NCBI GenBank assembly: GCA_964429195.1
Contig: CAYSBC010000043.1
Location: 1-16,379, forward strand
Direction: 5' to 3'
DNA: 16,379 nucleotides
Source of the DNA: JBBAFM01 sp041655415
GTDB lineage: Bacteria > Bacillota > Clostridia > Peptostreptococcales > JAAYPU01
Numbering within the stretch: position 1 is the first letter of the stretch; the number at the start of each line of letters is the position of its first letter. Below the pieces are notes generated by a model. The model worked only from the letters and a program-made list of their open reading frames with translations, was not told the DNA's origin and made no database searches. Below are positions 13,935-16,379 of the stretch, one piece after another. The translations under genes and the position numbers were made by a program.

Positions 13935-16034
13935 TTATTCAACTACTTTAGGTACAAAGATGCAACCATCTTCCTTGGATGGCGCATTGGAAAGCAAGAC
14001 ATCCCTATCAAAAGAAGCCTCTAAGATATCTTCTCTAAACACATTTTGTATAGGCATAACATGCGCTGTCGGTTCAATACCCTTTGTATCCAGGTCGTTG
14101 AGCCGATCCGCAAACCTTATAATATCGGCTAAATCCCTGGTAAGCCCTTCCTTTTCATCAGCGGATAAAGTTAATTTCGCTAGATTTGCCACATATTCCA
14201 CGTCTTCCGTAGAGATGGCTATAATTTTATCTGCACTTTCTTCGCTCACATGAACACCTGATAAGAGGTCAAGTTCTTCAAGCTGGGCTTTGCTGACCCT
14301 GGATGGAGCATTTGTAAGGGGACAGGATGCATCCTTCATTTTAGGGAAAGCCATCACCTCTCGGATACTGTCCGCACCAATCATGAGCATCACCAGCCTA
14401 TCTACACCAAAGGCAAATCCTCCGTGGGGTGGTGTTCCGTATTCAAAAGCATCCAACATAAATCCGAAACGATCTTGAATTTGTGTGTCTGTAAATCCCA
14501 AAAGCTGAAAGACTTTTTGTTGAATTTCCTTTTGATGAATTCTTATGCTTCCGCTTCCCAGTTCAACACCATTTAATACGATGTCATAGGACTGGGCCCT
14601 AATCTTACCGGGATTCGTATCCAGTAAGGCTAAGTCCTCATCAATAGGCATGGTAAAAGGGTGGTGCATCGCCAGGTACCTCTTTTGTTCTTCGGACCAC
14701 TCCAGCAAAGGAAACTCTGTAATCGTTACAAATTTAAATTCACTTTTATTTCGAAGACCTTTCATCTCTGCCATGTCCAGCCTTAAATTTCCCAGGGTCG
14801 TGGAGACAATGTCCAATTGATCTGCGCAAAATATAATGAAGTCGCCGGGCTCCCCTTGAACTTTTTTTATGATTTCATCTACTTCTTCTTCCTTAAAAAA
14901 CTTAGTAATAACAGATTGGAGACTGCCGTCCTCATTAATGACAATCCATGCCATACCCTTGGCACCATACTTCATAGCCTTTTCTGTCAAATCCTCAATC
15001 TGTTTTCTTGTAAAATCTCCACAGCCTTGAGCATTGATTGCTCTTACTCTTCCACCTTGTTCCATGATAGACCTGAAGACCTTAAAGCTACATCTTGCTG
15101 CAATCTCTGATAAATCGATGATCTTCATTCCAAAACGCAGGTCCGGCTTATCCGTTCCATAGCTGTCCATGGATTCCTGATAGGTTAATCTTTCAAATGG
15201 AAGAGCTACGTCGATATCTAAGACATTTTTCATCAAACGGGTGAAAAAATGTTCAAGCATATCAATTATTTCTGCTTCTTGCATAAAGGACATTTCCATA
15301 TCCACCTGGGTAAATTCCGGTTGCCTGTCTGCTCTTAAATCTTCATCCCTAAAGCATTTAGCAACTTGATAATACTTATCAATACCTGCCACCATTAAAA
15401 GCTGCTTATAGATTTGCGGTGATTGGGGCAATGCATAAAAAGTACCTGGATTCATACGGCTTGGCACAAGATAGTCCCTGGCACCTTCAGGGGTGCTTTT
15501 TGTCATGATAGGTGTTTCAACCTCTATGAAATCCCTTTCTTCCAAAATATTTCTGGCTGCTTTTATTGTCTTATGGCGTAAAATAATGTTAGCCAGCATA
15601 TCCGGTCTTCTTAAGTCCAGATATCGATATTTAAGCCTTATTTCCTCGCGTACTGCGCTGTTTTCTTCTATCATGAAAGGCGGTGTCTTGGCCTCTGATA
15701 AAATTCTAAGATTCTTTACTCTGACTTCGATTGTACCCGTTTCAATATTCTCATTAATTGTCTCCGGATCCCGTTTTTCGACGATACCTTCAGCAGCTAT
15801 CACATATTCATTTCTGATCTTTTCTGCCTTATCAAAGTCTTCCTTGCTGACATCATTCAAATCTATAACAATTTGAAGTATACCTTTCCTATCTCTCAGG
15901 TCTACAAATATAACGCCGCCTAAGTCTCTTCTTCTTTGAGCCCAACCCATGACAGTTACGGTTTTCCCAATATCGGATTCGTTAATCCATCCGCTGTAAT
16001 GTGTTCTCTTTAGACCTAACATGGATTCTCCCAT
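13935..16034 (-). CDS. aspS-gatC: Fusion protein: aspartyl-tRNA synthetase + GatC
   Basis: One 699-residue ORF without interruption. Residues about 1-595 are a complete bacterial-type AspRS. They contain the OB-fold anticodon domain (GWAQRRRDLGGVIF), class II motif 2 region FRDEDLRADRQPEFTQVDME, the GAD insertion (about 285-420) and motif 3 GGFAFGVDRLVMLM. The normal AspRS C-terminal signature MAFPKMKDAS...APSRVS is present. After a linker of roughly ten residues, residues 607-699 are a full-length GatC (STEDVEYVANLAKLTLSADE ... VMPIQNVFREDI ... CIFVPKVVE). GatC normally wraps GatA and stabilises GatCAB. Here it is tethered to the enzyme that makes its Asp-tRNA(Asn) substrate, like a built-in transamidosome. 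The ATG at 16034 follows GGAGGAGG by six bases. The leader is a T-box. A weak internal start exists in the linker (GTG 14249..14247). Similar fusions are, to my recollection, annotated in some clostridia. Confidence 0.95.
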   Translation of the reverse strand: MGESMLGLKRTHYSGWINESDIGKTVTVMGWAQRRRDLGGVIFVDLRDRKGILQIVIDLNDVSKEDFDKAEKIRNEYVIAAEGIVEKRDPETINENIETGTIEVRVKNLRILSEAKTPPFMIEENSAVREEIRLKYRYLDLRRPDMLANIILRHKTIKAARNILEERDFIEVETPIMTKSTPEGARDYLVPSRMNPGTFYALPQSPQIYKQLLMVAGIDKYYQVAKCFRDEDLRADRQPEFTQVDMEMSFMQEAEIIDMLEHFFTRLMKNVLDIDVALPFERLTYQESMDSYGTDKPDLRFGMKIIDLSEIAARCSFKVFRSIMEQGGRVRAINAQGCGDFTRKQIEDLTEKAMKYGAKGMAWIVINEDGSLQSVITKFFKEEEVDEIIKKVQGEPGDFIIFCADQLDIVSTTLGNLRLDMAEMKGLRNKSEFKFVTITEFPLLEWSEEQKRYLAMHHPFTMPIDEDLALLDTNPGKIRAQSYDIVLNGVELGSGSIRIHQKEIQQKVFQLLGFTDTQIQDRFGFMLDAFEYGTPPHGGFAFGVDRLVMLMIGADSIREVMAFPKMKDASCPLTNAPSRVSKAQLEELDLLSGVHVSEESADKIIAISTEDVEYVANLAKLTLSADEKEGLTRDLADIIRFADRLNDLDTKGIEPTAHVMPIQNVFREDILEASFDRDVLLSNAPSKEDGCIFVPKVVE

Positions 16035-16065
16035 GATAATCCTCCTCCTATCAATTGGATATAAT

Positions 16066-16120
16066 AAAAAAATCTTTCATCCATTTATTAGCATCATGAC
16101 TAAAAATGGGACGAAAGATT
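16066..16120 (-). terminator. T-box regulated terminator
   Basis: On the minus strand AATCTTTC (16120..16113) pairs with GAAAGATT (16078..16071), and CCATTT with AAATGG. An inner TTAG/CTAA pairing extends the hairpin. Seven T residues follow (16072..16066), about 32 bases before the aspS-gatC ATG. The upstream arm contains TCCCA, which the antiterminator needs, so the two folds are mutually exclusive. Confidence 0.92.
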
Positions 16121-16330
16121 GTGTTTTCCGTGGTACCACCCAAGTTGATTATATTTTTTATAATCCACTCCTTAAAATGTAACGTATTATTACGTCTAAG
16201 CCTACTCACCCCCCGGTTTTCGGTTAGAAACTCCAAGATGTTCTTCAATTAAAAATTCTGTACCGATTTTCCAGCATCCTCGGCTCTCTTCAACTCCTTT
16301 TTAATCTACTCTTCTTTTCATCGTCTTTAC
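16066..16330 (-). promoter_or_regulatory. T-box riboswitch leader of the aspS-gatC/gatA/gatB operon
   Basis: Transcript features in order: GAUG (16322..16319); the loop-E AGUA motif (16310..16307); helix AUUAAAAA (16305..16298) pairing with UUUUUAAU (16255..16248); distal helix GCCGA/UCGGU (16284..16280 with 16266..16262). The specifier side UGAAGAACAUC comes next, where GAAC is at 16243..16240. A short hairpin ACGUA/UACGU (16195..16182) and a stem III-like hairpin GAUUAUA/UAUAAUC (16165..16147) follow. The conserved T-box UGGGUGGUACCACGG (16142..16128) follows, then the terminator. UGGG (16142..16139) can pair with UCCCA (16111..16107) as antiterminator, competing with the terminator stem. 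Uncharged tRNA should pair with the specifier and the T-box to allow read-through. The AAC triplet indicates tRNA(Asn); the overlapping GAA could also read tRNA(Glu). A TATAAA-like -10 lies at 16371..16366, with its -35 beyond the window. Confidence 0.93.
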
Positions 16331-16379
16331 TTTATTCTATTCTTTTGCCTTTCTATGAGGTAGATTTTATAATAACACC

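Noticed and set aside
15493..15876. 127-codon plus-strand ORF, and similar plus-strand ORFs throughout
   Set aside because: They are antisense to clearly conserved proteins, have no ribosome binding sites and no recognisable domains. All supported genes are on the minus strand.
16051..16248. 65-residue ORF in the aspS leader, minus strand
   Set aside because: It lies wholly within the T-box riboswitch, spanning the specifier, T-box core and terminator. It has no ribosome binding site or recognisable protein family.
1..16379. Mobile elements, CRISPR arrays, tRNA or rRNA genes
   Set aside because: No transposase, integrase, regularly spaced repeats or cloverleaf-like segments were seen; the region reads as stable core chromosome.

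Overview
The window looks like a chromosomal segment from a low-G+C, endospore-forming Clostridia. Every gene lies on the minus strand. The evidence is the spore genes spoIIR, sleB, ypeB and a sipL-type SPOCS/LysM gene, a clostridial-type thiolase, strong AGGAGG-type ribosome binding sites, frequent TTG/GTG starts and a T-box leader. The gene set resembles the C. difficile / Alkaliphilus side of the class, but that placement is inference from gene content. I see no mobile element, CRISPR array, rRNA or tRNA.

Right part (16379 down to 9270, in transcription order). A T-box riboswitch precedes a complete tRNA-dependent amidation operon: a single ORF fusing aspartyl-tRNA synthetase to GatC, then gatA, gatB, a DUF6873-type protein and an Elp3-like radical SAM protein. 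The synthetase mischarges or charges tRNA with Asp. GatCAB then converts Asp-tRNA(Asn) to Asn-tRNA(Asn), and probably Glu-tRNA(Gln) to Gln-tRNA(Gln). The specifier region of the T-box reads GAAC, so a Glu codon (GAA) and an Asn codon (AAC) overlap by two bases. The operon ends near a long G/C-rich inverted repeat rather than a classic terminator.

Middle (9149 to 7254). cheD has its own near-consensus promoter with an extended -10. It is followed by a clostridial acetyl-CoA acetyltransferase gene with a perfect palindromic terminator.

Left part (7139 to 1). A densely sporulation-linked block: veg with a near-consensus sigma-A promoter, a DUF3048 lipoprotein, a SipL-like spore coat anchoring protein, ispE plus a FadR-type GntR regulator under another near-consensus promoter, then spoIIR, sleB and ypeB (cut by the window edge). 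spoIIR and sleB overlap by four bases. The forespore signal that activates sigma-E processing therefore appears to be transcribed with the germination cortex-lytic pair SleB/YpeB.

The most notable items are the AspRS-GatC fusion and the T-box with an overlapping Glu/Asn specifier that controls it. Fused AspRS/GatC proteins are, as far as I recall, annotated in some other clostridia, so the fusion is uncommon rather than unique.
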